From Streptomyces griseoviridis (GTDB taxonomy: Bacteria; Actinomycetota; Actinomycetes; Streptomycetales; Streptomycetaceae): a stretch of 64,000 nt of DNA. Below the pieces are notes generated by a model, which searched no databases, was not told the DNA's origin, and was given only the letters and a program-made list of their open reading frames with translations. The stretch is taken from the NCBI RefSeq assembly GCF_005222485.1, contig NZ_CP029078.1, forward strand, positions 1,640,001-1,704,000, read 5' to 3'. A program made the translations under genes and the position numbers. Shown here one piece after another: positions 54,224-62,596 of the stretch. Numbering within the stretch: position 1 is the stretch's first letter; the number at the start of each line of letters is the position of its first letter.

Positions 54224-54664
54224 TCAGATCTTGGGCGGCCTGGCCTCGTACGGGGTGGACAGCACCACCGTGGTGCGGGTGGAGACGCCGGCCAGGGTGC
54301 GGACCCGGGCGAGCAGTTCCTCCAGCTCGTGCGGGGTGGCGACGCGCACCTTGAGGATGTAGTTCTCGTCGCCCGCGACGCTGTGGCAGGCCTCGATCTC
54401 GGGGACGCCGGCGAGCCGGTCCGCGATGTCGTCGGGGGCGCTGGGGTCGAACGGCTTCACCGAGATGAACGCGGTCATCGGCAGGCCGACGGACTCGGGG
54501 TCGACGACCGCGGCGTACCCGCGGATGACACCGCGCTGTTCCAGCCTGCGCACCCGCTGGTGCACGGCCGACGTGGACAGGCCCGTGGCCTTGCCCAGGT
54601 CGGTGTAGCTCATCCGCCCGTCCTTGACGAGCAGCTGCACGATCTGTCGGTCCAGCTCCTCCAT
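54224..54664 (-). CDS. Lrp/AsnC family transcriptional regulator
   Basis: A 146-residue regulator with an N-terminal helix-turn-helix (MSYTDLGKATGLSTSAVHQRV, about residues 18-38) and a C-terminal RAM ligand domain (AFISVKPF; CHSVAGDENYILKV). It probably senses an amino acid or related metabolite and controls itself and the adjacent amidohydrolase. The start at 54664 (MEELDRQIVQ) matches the universal Lrp N-terminus. The longer frame upstream is not supported. Confidence 0.93.
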   Translation of the reverse strand: MEELDRQIVQLLVKDGRMSYTDLGKATGLSTSAVHQRVRRLEQRGVIRGYAAVVDPESVGLPMTAFISVKPFDPSAPDDIADRLAGVPEIEACHSVAGDENYILKVRVATPHELEELLARVRTLAGVSTRTTVVLSTPYEARPPKI

Positions 54665-54931
54665 GGCGCAAGAACCTACCGTGCGGCTGATCGCCACGGA
54701 TAGCCGAGCGGCGCAGGTCATACCCGGTTCGTGATGTGGCGCGGGAGGGCGCGGACGTCTCCGGGGGGACAAATCGGCCGGGCCGGGCATCGGTGAAGGT
54801 CGTGTGACGAAGACCACACTCATCGAGACGTCTCCGTGATGGACTCGTGATTACCCCGCAGACGGGACGGGAAGTGCTTGCTGTGGTCGAGGCCGCAGCG
54901 CCTTACGGCCCAGCCCGAGGGGGAGAATCCC

Positions 54932-55375
54932 ATGCAGAGTCTTAAGCGCCCTGGTCGTTCCGCGTCCAAGCGGCTCAAGCCGGTCCTCGACATCGAGCCG
55001 GAGGGCGTCGATCCCGACGACGCCGAGTACGACGGTGACGAGCTCGACGCGTACGACACCTTCGAGATGTACCGGGTGATCTGCCCGGACTGCGCGCAGC
55101 CGATCGCGCTGCTCGCGGACGAGGAGGTGCTGCCCGAGCACGCGCTGTGCGCCTCGCCGTGGAACCCGTTCGGGCTCACGGTCTGCGCGGGCACCGGGCG
55201 CGCGGCGTCCGAGGCGGCCTCGGCGGACGAGTCGCCCGAGCCCCAGGAGCAGGACACCGCCCTGCTGTTGACGCTCCCTCAGGGCCTCGACTGGCGGACG
55301 CAGCCCTTCTCGCACGTCGGCGGTCCGGGCTCGCGCCCGATGCGGGTGCCCGTCATGCGGCGCCAGGCCGCCTGA
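54932..55375 (+). CDS. Conserved hypothetical protein with two CxxC-like pairs
   Basis: A 147-residue acidic protein with a basic N-terminus (MQSLKRPGRSASKRLK), a very acidic stretch (about residues 18-40) and a possible zinc-binding module: CPDCAQPIALL (about 52-62) and later ALCASP ... TVC. No membrane segment. GAGGGGGAG precedes the ATG at 54932. Family not recognised; the conserved style and strong translation signals argue that it is real. It diverges from the Lrp gene across 267 bp. Confidence 0.82.
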   Translation: MQSLKRPGRSASKRLKPVLDIEPEGVDPDDAEYDGDELDAYDTFEMYRVICPDCAQPIALLADEEVLPEHALCASPWNPFGLTVCAGTGRAASEAASADESPEPQEQDTALLLTLPQGLDWRTQPFSHVGGPGSRPMRVPVMRRQAA

Positions 55376-55600
55376 GCGGTCTCCTCCGCCCACTCCCTGT
55401 TCGCAGCCGCCCGCACCGCGCCCCGCAGGCCGTCGTGGTGCGGGATCGGTGTGTCCGGGGTGACGCGCCGTCTCCGGCAACGAGGTTGACGGCTCGTCAG
55501 TTCCGTTGGCGCGGCTCGGAACCGTGGGGTGGACGGCCGTGAACTCACGCCCGATTCCGGGCTCCGGTGACCGGCCCGGCCGCCGCCGCGTTGGCCTGGT

Positions 55601-55900
55601 ATGACCCCCACCTACGCGGCGGCCGTACCTGGGCGCCGCCGCCGCACCCTCGTCGCCCTGCCGCAGGGAACCGCGCCCCCGGGCGTCCCGGCTCCGGGGG
55701 CGCCGCCCACAGGAACGGTTCGCCAGGAGCCCGAGCCGGTCCAGGACCCGCCCATCTACCGGGAGTTGCTGGGCGCCTGGGCCGAGCGGGGCCGCACGCT
55801 GCCGGGGCGGCCCGACCCCGAGTGGGTCAGGCTCACCGCGCCGACGGTGGCACCCGGCGGGTTCAGCGGCTCTCCGGGCCCGCGAGGTGACGGGCGATGA
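55601..55900 (+). CDS. Hypothetical protein, possibly real
   Basis: A 99-residue Pro/Gly/Arg-rich protein. The first part (TYAAAVPGRRRRTLVALP) is basic and the middle (PIYRELLGAWAERGRTLPG) looks like a genuine amphipathic helix. Codon use is compatible with coding. Its last 38 bp overlap the convergent acyl-CoA dehydrogenase gene, and no clear ribosome binding site precedes the ATG, so it is uncertain. The 225 bp before it hold a TGACG-GCT-CGTCA inverted repeat at 55487-55499. Confidence 0.5.
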   Translation: MTPTYAAAVPGRRRRTLVALPQGTAPPGVPAPGAPPTGTVRQEPEPVQDPPIYRELLGAWAERGRTLPGRPDPEWVRLTAPTVAPGGFSGSPGPRGDGR

Positions 55901-57035
55901 CCATCCGCTGGATCTGATTGGTGCCCTCGACGATCTGGAGGACCTTGGCCTCGCGCAGGTACCGCTCGGCCGGGAAGTCGGCGGTGTAGCCGTAGCCGCC
56001 GAGGACCTGGACGGCGTCGACGGCGACCTTCATCGCGGTGTCCGTGCAGTGCAGCTTGGCCATGGCCGCCTGCTTGGCGAACGGGCGCCCGGCGTCGCGC
56101 AGTCGGGCCGCCGCGAGGTAGAGGGCGCGGCCGGCCTCTATCTGGGTGGCCATGTCGGCGAGCATGAAGCGCAGGCCCTGGAAGTCGGCGATGGGCCGGC
56201 CGAACTGCCGGCGCCCGGTGGCGTAGGAGACCGCCTCGTCGAGGGCGGCCTGGGCGAGCCCGACGGCGCAGGCGGCGATGCCGAGCCGGCCCGCGTCGAG
56301 CGAGGAGAGGGCGATCGCGAAGCCCTGGCCCTCCTCGCCGAGCCGCCGTTCGTCGCAGACCCGGACGCCGTCGAAGTGGACCTGGGCGGTCGGTGAGCCC
56401 TTCATGCCCATCTTGCGCTCGGGCTGGGCCGCGCTGACCCCGGCGGCGTCGCCCGGCACCAGGAAGGCGGTGATCCCGCGCGGGCCCTGCTCGCCGGTGC
56501 GGGCCATGACGGTGTAGAAGTCGGCGATCCCGCCGTGGGTGATCCAGGCCTTGGTGCCGGTGATCTCCCAGGTGTCGCCGTCCCGTACGGCCTTGGTGCG
56601 CAGCGAGGCGGCGTCGGAGCCCGAGGCGGGTTCGGAGAGGCAGTAGGCGCCGAGCAGGCCGCCGCCGAGCATCGCGGGCAGGTGCTCGACCTGCTGCTGC
56701 TTGGTGCCGTAGGCGGCGAGCGCGTAGGAGGCGAGGGTGTGCACGCTGACGCCGAGGCCGACGGTGAGGCGGGCCGCGGCCAGTTCCTCCAGGACCTGGA
56801 GGTAGACCTCGTAGGGCTGGTCGCCGCCGCCGTACTCGGCGGCGTAGGGCAGACCGAGCAGCCCCGACTCCGACAACAGGGTGAAGACCTCCCGCGGGAA
56901 GCGGCCGGCGTCCTCCTCCTCGGCCGCCTTCGGGGCGATCTCGCGCTGCGCGATGTCCCGCACGAGCGCGAGCAGGTCCCGGGACTCGTCGGTGGGCAGT
57001 ACGCGGTCCACCGGCTGTGGGGCGCGGTCGGTCAT
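55863..57035 (-). CDS. Acyl-CoA dehydrogenase
   Basis: A 390-residue FAD enzyme that introduces the alpha-beta double bond into acyl-CoA thioesters. Signatures are AYCLSEPASGSDAASL and KAWITHGGIADFY in the middle domain, GRRQFGRPIADFQGL, QVLGGYGYTADFP, and IVEGTNQIQRMVIAR, where Glu370 is the expected catalytic base. Branched- or short-chain substrates are typical for this length. The start at 57035 follows GGGAGGAG; a longer frame of 25 residues was rejected. It diverges from the chitinase gene. Confidence 0.94.
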   Translation of the reverse strand: MTDRAPQPVDRVLPTDESRDLLALVRDIAQREIAPKAAEEEDAGRFPREVFTLLSESGLLGLPYAAEYGGGDQPYEVYLQVLEELAAARLTVGLGVSVHTLASYALAAYGTKQQQVEHLPAMLGGGLLGAYCLSEPASGSDAASLRTKAVRDGDTWEITGTKAWITHGGIADFYTVMARTGEQGPRGITAFLVPGDAAGVSAAQPERKMGMKGSPTAQVHFDGVRVCDERRLGEEGQGFAIALSSLDAGRLGIAACAVGLAQAALDEAVSYATGRRQFGRPIADFQGLRFMLADMATQIEAGRALYLAAARLRDAGRPFAKQAAMAKLHCTDTAMKVAVDAVQVLGGYGYTADFPAERYLREAKVLQIVEGTNQIQRMVIARHLAGPESR

Positions 57036-57387
57036 GGCGACGCTCTCCTCCCTGTTGGGGGCACATCGGCGGACGGGCGCCTGGGTGGGAGCGGGTCCGC
57101 CGGGTCTCACGAGGTACCGGCCGAGGCTCGCGCCTCCGGGTCACGGAAGCTGCTGACCAGCGGCTCTGCGCTGTGAGTATGCCCGATCCTGGACACCCGG
57201 TCACCAGTTAACGACCGCTCACTTCAAGAATATCCCGGGCGCCGCGGAAACGGGATCCCGCCGGGTCCACCTTGGTCCGAACCATTGACGTGACTGGTCT
57301 AGTCCTCCTACGGTTCTGCCCAATCGCTTTACCGCGTTCATGCCAATCGGGACCCGTTTCCCCTCTCCCCCACGAGGAGACACACCG
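57036..57387. other. Divergent acyl-CoA dehydrogenase / chiD control region
   Basis: 352 bp. It contains the chiD promoter with a DasR-type element (listed separately). No gene. No clear promoter for the dehydrogenase was seen. Confidence 0.6.
57285..57314 (+). promoter_or_regulatory. chiD promoter with DasR-responsive element
   Basis: -35 TTGACG (57285-57290), 18-bp spacer, -10 TACGGT (57309-57314). The spacer contains ACTGGTCTAGTCCTCC (57293-57308), which matches 12 of 16 positions of the dre consensus ACTGGTCTAGACCAGT, including the first ten. A second TGGTCC half lies at 57273-57278, giving a 22-bp TGGTCY direct repeat like those of known streptomycete chitinase promoters. DasR repression released by glucosamine metabolites is established for chi genes. 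Confidence 0.75.
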
Positions 57388-58629
<1,242 letters not shown>

Positions 58630-58648
58630 GGCGCACGACAACGTGGTC

Positions 58649-58678
58649 GGGGCGGTGGCCGGTGACGGCCGCCGCCCC
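58649..58678. terminator. Hairpin between chiD and tetR
   Basis: A 12-bp stem (GGGGCGGTGGCC with GGCCGCCGCCCC, one G.U pair) and a 6-nt loop. Outer CACGAC/GTCGTG pairs (58634-58639, 58681-58686) extend it. It lies between convergent stops. Confidence 0.65.
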
Positions 58679-58686
58679 TCGTCGTG

Positions 58687-59346
58687 TCATCCGTCGCGGC
58701 GGGCCGGGTCGGGGGCCGGGTAGGCGGGGTCGATCTCCTCGATGGCGCGCATGGCGCCGCCGAGCGTCTTGACCAGCAGTTCGCGCATGGTGTCGCGGCT
58801 GAGCTGGGGGCGGGCGATCCAGTCGAGGGTGGCGCCCTCCACCCCGCAGATCCAGGAGAACAGGCCCATGCGGGCCAGCGGCGGGACGTCGCCGCGGCCG
58901 TAGGCGCCCTCGGCGATGGTCGCGACGATCGCCTCGCGGACGCCGTCGCGGATGGCGTGCACCTCCGCGTCGAAGCCGACACCGCCGCTGACGATCGTCC
59001 GGTAGGCGGCCTGGTTGTGCTCGGCGTAGCGCAGATAGCCGTCGATGGTGCGGTGGACGCGGTCCACCGGCTGGAGTTCGAGGCCGCTCGCGGCGAAGGT
59101 GACCAGGTCGGCGACGGAGTCGTGGACGATCGCCAGGTAGTAGCCGCGCTTGGACTGGAAGTAGTAGTAGATCAGCCCTTTGGCGACCCGCGCCTGACGC
59201 GCGATGTCGTCCATGGAGAGCGCGTCGTAGGAGGTGTCGGAGAACAACTTCCGGCCGATGGAGATCAGTTCGGCGCGGCGGGCCAGCGAACGTTCGGTTC
59301 CGCGCGCCCGCGGACGGACGGCGTCGCTCTCTTGGCTGATGTTCAA
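58687..59346 (-). CDS. TetR family transcriptional regulator
   Basis: A 219-residue regulator with an N-terminal TetR helix-turn-helix (SMDDIARQARVAKGLIYYYF, about residues 44-63) and a helical ligand domain containing FSWICGVEGATLDWI. It begins with TTG at 59346 (NISQESD), supported by AGG upstream; no ATG is available before the DNA-binding domain. Neighbours are chitinase (convergent) and a tiny membrane protein on the same strand. The target is unknown. The TGACG-N3-CGTCA motifs at 7990 and 55487 are the size of TetR sites, but any link is speculative. Confidence 0.9.
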   Translation of the reverse strand: MNISQESDAVRPRARGTERSLARRAELISIGRKLFSDTSYDALSMDDIARQARVAKGLIYYYFQSKRGYYLAIVHDSVADLVTFAASGLELQPVDRVHRTIDGYLRYAEHNQAAYRTIVSGGVGFDAEVHAIRDGVREAIVATIAEGAYGRGDVPPLARMGLFSWICGVEGATLDWIARPQLSRDTMRELLVKTLGGAMRAIEEIDPAYPAPDPARRDG

Positions 59347-59447
59347 CTTCGACCTGGTCTCGGGCGGGTGGCGGCGGGACCTCCGCAGTATGTCAGGTCA
59401 GGTGTGCGTCAGGTCACGATGGACGCGGGGTCAACACCGCGACGACG

Positions 59448-59588
59448 TCAGAGCAGTCCGAGCTGGGTCACGAGCATCGCGACGACCGCGACGAGCACCC
59501 AGCCCAGGACGTGTTCGAGGGCCCCGGGGCCGTCTTCGCGGGGGCCGCCGGTGCGGGCACGGGCCGCGGTGGCTGAAGATGCGCTCAT
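59448..59588 (-). CDS. SCO1431-type small membrane protein
   Basis: A 46-residue protein below usual length cut-offs. It has a polar N-terminus (MSASSATAARARTGGPRED), then one membrane helix (LGWVLVAVVAMLVTQLGLL) running to the last residue. It matches what I know as the SCO1431 family of Streptomyces, and its position between a TetR gene, chitinase and a C39 peptidase fits the S. coelicolor order. The start at 59588 lacks a strong ribosome binding site. Function unknown. Confidence 0.8.
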   Translation of the reverse strand: MSASSATAARARTGGPREDGPGALEHVLGWVLVAVVAMLVTQLGLL

Positions 59589-59710
59589 GGCTGCTCACTG
59601 AGGTAGGACGTACCGGGCGGAATCCCCCCACCGGTGCGTCCACCTTGCCATCGATCGGGCGCGGCACGGCCGAGACCTTGGTCACAGGGGCGCGGGACGG
59701 CCCGGGACAC

Positions 59711-59742
59711 GGGCAGGGCCCCGGTCGCCCGGGGCCCTGTCC
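59711..59742 (-). terminator. Terminator after the C39 peptidase gene
   Basis: An 11-bp perfect stem (CAGGGCCCCGG/CCGGGGCCCTG) extended by a G.U and two G-C pairs, with a 4-nt loop, 16 bp beyond the peptidase stop at 59758. Confidence 0.65.
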
Positions 59743-59757
59743 CTGCGGCGGCGCCGC

Positions 59758-61224
59758 TCAGCGCACCCCCACCGCGGCGAGCGCCTTGCGCTGCCGGGGG
59801 GTGGGCCGGGCCGGGAAGTAGAGGTAGCAGACGCCTCCGGAGCCGGACACCACGGTGCCCGCCGCGTTGTGGCGCTTGGTGCGCAGCCAGATCGTCTCGA
59901 ACTCGGCCCGCCGGTAGACCCGGCGCACCGCCTCGTCGCTGGGCGAGGCCGGGTCGTTGGCGATCACGTCGCCCTCGGCCGTGAACCCGATCACCGTCAT
60001 CAGGTGCCCGGAGGTGCCGTAGCCCGCGCCGGTCAGCTCCGTCTTCAGGAACGACTGGGACGTTATGGCCGGGATGCCGGCCGCGATCAGCGTCTCCAGG
60101 TCGGTGAGCGAGCCGAGCCGGGTGACCACGCCCTGGAGGTCCTTGAAGGTGGCCGCGTAGGCCGCGTTGAACGGCCAGTTGCCGCAGCCCTGGTACTGGT
60201 GGTCGTAGGTGTATCGGGCCGCGTGGCACACCTGCGGGTCGGCGAACGACGGGTCCACCCAGGCCAGTTGAGCGGGGGTGAGGCGGCCGCCCCAGTACTC
60301 GACGATCATCTGCGACGAGGTGGGGCTGCACCAGGCCTCGCCGCCGTTGTCGTACTGCGGGTACTGCCCCTTGTGGATCTCCTGCGAGTAGCGCGGGACG
60401 GTCAGTTCCTGCGCGAGGCCGGGGGTGGAGGCGGGCACCGTGAAGCGGTCCGGGACGTCGGAGCCCATCGCGCCCAGCCGCCAGACGGTCGGGGTGGCCT
60501 TGGTGCCCGGCCTGCGGTAGAGGGTCAGCCGCAGCCGGTACGCGGCCAGGCGCAGGCCGGTGGAGGCGTCGTCGATCGCGAGAGTGTCGGTCCAGACGCT
60601 GCTGCGGCCGTCGCTCTGGCCGTCGACGGAGGTGCGGCGGATGTCCTGGTCGCCCGAGGCCCAGCGGCCCATGACGTACCAGGGGGTGTCCGCGCCGTCG
60701 GAGTAGGTGCCCTGCACCTCGACCTGGAGCCAGGTGCCGTCCGGGGTGCGGGCGTTCCAGGACGCGATCACCTCGGTGGCCGGGACGGCGAGCCGGTGCA
60801 CCGGGCCGGTCCAGGTCGCGTACTCCCAGGTGGCGGTGGTGCCGGTGTGCGGGTCGGTGTAGTCGGTGCGGCCGGCCGGGGAAGCGAGCACCACGCCGGG
60901 CCGGTCGCCCGCGACGGGCCTGACCCCCTTGGCGGCACCGCTCCGCCACTCCGGGTACGTGGTCCAGGACCGGTAGTCGACCGGATGGGCGGCCCTCGGG
61001 CCGCCGGCGGCCGACGCGCCCGCGGCGGTCACGGCTGTGGCGTCGGCGGCGCCGGGCACCGCGGATCCGGCGGATCCGCCGGACGCACCGGATGCGCCGG
61101 ACGCGCCGGGTTCAGTGGACGCGGCGGGTTCCGCGGCGCGGGCGGATCCCGTGCCGCCGGTCACGGCCGCGGCGACCGCGACCGCCAGGACGGTTCTGCG
61201 GGACGGGTGTTCGGCTCTGCTCAT
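59758..61224 (-). CDS. Secreted C39-like cysteine peptidase
   Basis: A 488-residue exported protein. A twin-arginine-like signal (RRTVLAVAVAAAVTGGTG, residues 9-26) is followed by an Ala/Ser/Gly-rich linker to about 75. A beta-rich domain (80-265) leads to a C39_2 papain-like domain with Cys299 (GEAWCSPTS), His407 (SGHLMTVIGF) and Asp424 (ANDPAS). C39 peptidases often cut leader peptides, but the free-standing, secreted form here points to an extracellular peptidase or amidase of unknown substrate. The start at 61224 has GGGGGTC upstream. No transporter or lanthipeptide gene is nearby. Confidence 0.9.
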   Translation of the reverse strand: MSRAEHPSRRTVLAVAVAAAVTGGTGSARAAEPAASTEPGASGASGASGGSAGSAVPGAADATAVTAAGASAAGGPRAAHPVDYRSWTTYPEWRSGAAKGVRPVAGDRPGVVLASPAGRTDYTDPHTGTTATWEYATWTGPVHRLAVPATEVIASWNARTPDGTWLQVEVQGTYSDGADTPWYVMGRWASGDQDIRRTSVDGQSDGRSSVWTDTLAIDDASTGLRLAAYRLRLTLYRRPGTKATPTVWRLGAMGSDVPDRFTVPASTPGLAQELTVPRYSQEIHKGQYPQYDNGGEAWCSPTSSQMIVEYWGGRLTPAQLAWVDPSFADPQVCHAARYTYDHQYQGCGNWPFNAAYAATFKDLQGVVTRLGSLTDLETLIAAGIPAITSQSFLKTELTGAGYGTSGHLMTVIGFTAEGDVIANDPASPSDEAVRRVYRRAEFETIWLRTKRHNAAGTVVSGSGGVCYLYFPARPTPRQRKALAAVGVR

Positions 61225-61546
61225 GGGCGGAAGACCCCCAAGTGTCGAGTCGGGGCGGATCCGATGCACACGGGTCGCGCTGCACGGTTGTGCGCCAACT
61301 ATGGCCGGGGCCGGGCCGCGCTGCCAGCACTTCGCGGCATGCCGCGCCCACGAATATTGGTCTCGACACCTGGCATGACCTGCGGCGGTCCCGCCCCGCG
61401 GCACACCTGCGGCACCCCCGGCGGGCGCCCGGGACGGACGCCGGCCCTCGGCCCGCCCGGACATTAGAATCTTCCCGTCACATACCGCCCGCGCCCGCAC
61501 CGCCTGTACCACCTCCGCACCTCCCCCACCGACCCGAGGAACGGCC
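61225..61546. other. Divergent region, C39 peptidase / P-loop kinase
   Basis: 322 bp with no gene. It contains a perfect 14-bp palindrome CGCGGCATGCCGCG at 61333-61346. No convincing promoter was identified. The kinase frame stays open through its right end without a standard start codon. Confidence 0.5.
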
Positions 61547-62167
61547 ATCCACAGCCTCGCCGCCCGGCTCCGCACGCTCCCCCCGTCCTGCGGACCGGTC
61601 CGTCTGATCGGCGTCGACGGGCACGCGGGCTCGGGGAAGACCACGTTCGCGGCCCGGCTGGCGCACGCCCTGGGCGACGCCCCGGTCCTGCACCTCGACG
61701 ACATCGCCAGCCACGACGAGCTGTTCGCCTGGACGGGCCGCCTGCTCGCCGAGGTGATCGAACCCCTCGGCCGGGGCGGGACGGCCCATTACGCGCCCTA
61801 CGACTGGGAGGCCCGCGCCTTCACCGCGCCCCGCGCGCTGCCGCCCGCGCCGGTGATCCTCGTCGAGGGCGTCGGCGCCGGCCGCCGCGCCCTGCGGCCC
61901 CATCTGGCGCACCTGCTGTGGATGGAGCTGCCCCGCGAGGAGTCCTGGGACCGGGGCAGGCTGCGGGACGGGCCGCGGCAGCGGGCCTTCTGGGCCGGGT
62001 GGGTCGAGGCGGAGCGTCGACACTTCGCCGAAGATCCGTCCAGGCCCTTCGCGGACACCCTGGTACGGCAGGGGCAGGAGGGGTACGAGGTGCTCTCGGG
62101 GCCGGTGCGCACGGCTGGACCGGACCAGGATCTCACGCAGGGTGACGGACCATCCGCAATGTGCTGA
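61547..62167 (+). CDS. Uridine kinase-like P-loop NTPase, apparently non-AUG start
   Basis: A 206-residue P-loop kinase-like protein. Walker A GVDGHAGSGKTTFAARL begins about 22 residues after the proposed start. VLHLDDIASHDELF and ILVEGVGAG follow as the Walker B and lid regions of uridine kinase / phosphoribulokinase-like folds. The substrate is unknown. No ATG, GTG or TTG exists in frame before the P-loop: the first is GTG 61754, which would delete it. ATC 61547 sits 5 bp after GAGGAA and is the best start by spacing. CTG 61604 has no ribosome binding site. A base error or an unusual AUC start would both explain this. Confidence 0.75.
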   Translation: MHSLAARLRTLPPSCGPVRLIGVDGHAGSGKTTFAARLAHALGDAPVLHLDDIASHDELFAWTGRLLAEVIEPLGRGGTAHYAPYDWEARAFTAPRALPPAPVILVEGVGAGRRALRPHLAHLLWMELPREESWDRGRLRDGPRQRAFWAGWVEAERRHFAEDPSRPFADTLVRQGQEGYEVLSGPVRTAGPDQDLTQGDGPSAMC

Positions 62168-62596
62168 ACTTGTGAAGGCCGCCGCGCGGGAACTTCTCGG
62201 AGTGCCCCAACTCCGCTTGACCGAGGGGCCGTACAGGACTTACGTTCTGGATGTGCGGCCCTGCGAAGCCGCCCGTCAGACGCGAAGCCCCCGGTTGTTC
62301 CCCCGTGATCGGGGGCTTCGTTCTGCCCTGAGCCGGGTTCTCCGGCCCCCGGATGGCGTGTTCTGCTCACCCTCGGTCACCGTCCGAAGTGCGCCCCATC
62401 CGCTCCCACCTCGTCAAACGTCCTGTGCGGCACCCTTCGGCGAGCGACACCCACGCGGGTACGATGCCCTCGGTGCGACCTACCGACTGCTCCGCGCACC
62501 GCAACTCCGGTCCGCGGCACGGCGGTTCGATCAAGGCGGCCCGACGGGTACCAGCCCGCGGGCCAACCGACGGGGGCACGGTTTGTGGGGGACGTG
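62168..62596. other. Region between kinase and AAA+ ATPase genes
   Basis: 429 bp. It contains the stem-loop at 62283-62320. It also holds a -10-like TACGAT (62460-62465), with only a weak TTCGGC (62436-62441) as -35, that could start the ATPase transcript. Open frames here were judged spurious. Confidence 0.5.
62283..62320 (+). terminator. Stem-loop, probable terminator
   Basis: Perfect 11-bp arms CGAAGCCCCCG/CGGGGGCTTCG around a 16-nt loop containing CCCCC, followed by TTCTG. It lies 116 bp after the kinase stop. A structured RNA upstream of the ATPase gene is an alternative; the C-rich loop recalls the 6C motif, but only one hairpin is clear. Confidence 0.55.

Noticed and set aside
61356..61371. 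ATTGGTCTCGACACCT, a possible second DasR site upstream of the C39 peptidase
   Set aside because: Too many mismatches to the consensus, including the central positions, and no promoter alignment.
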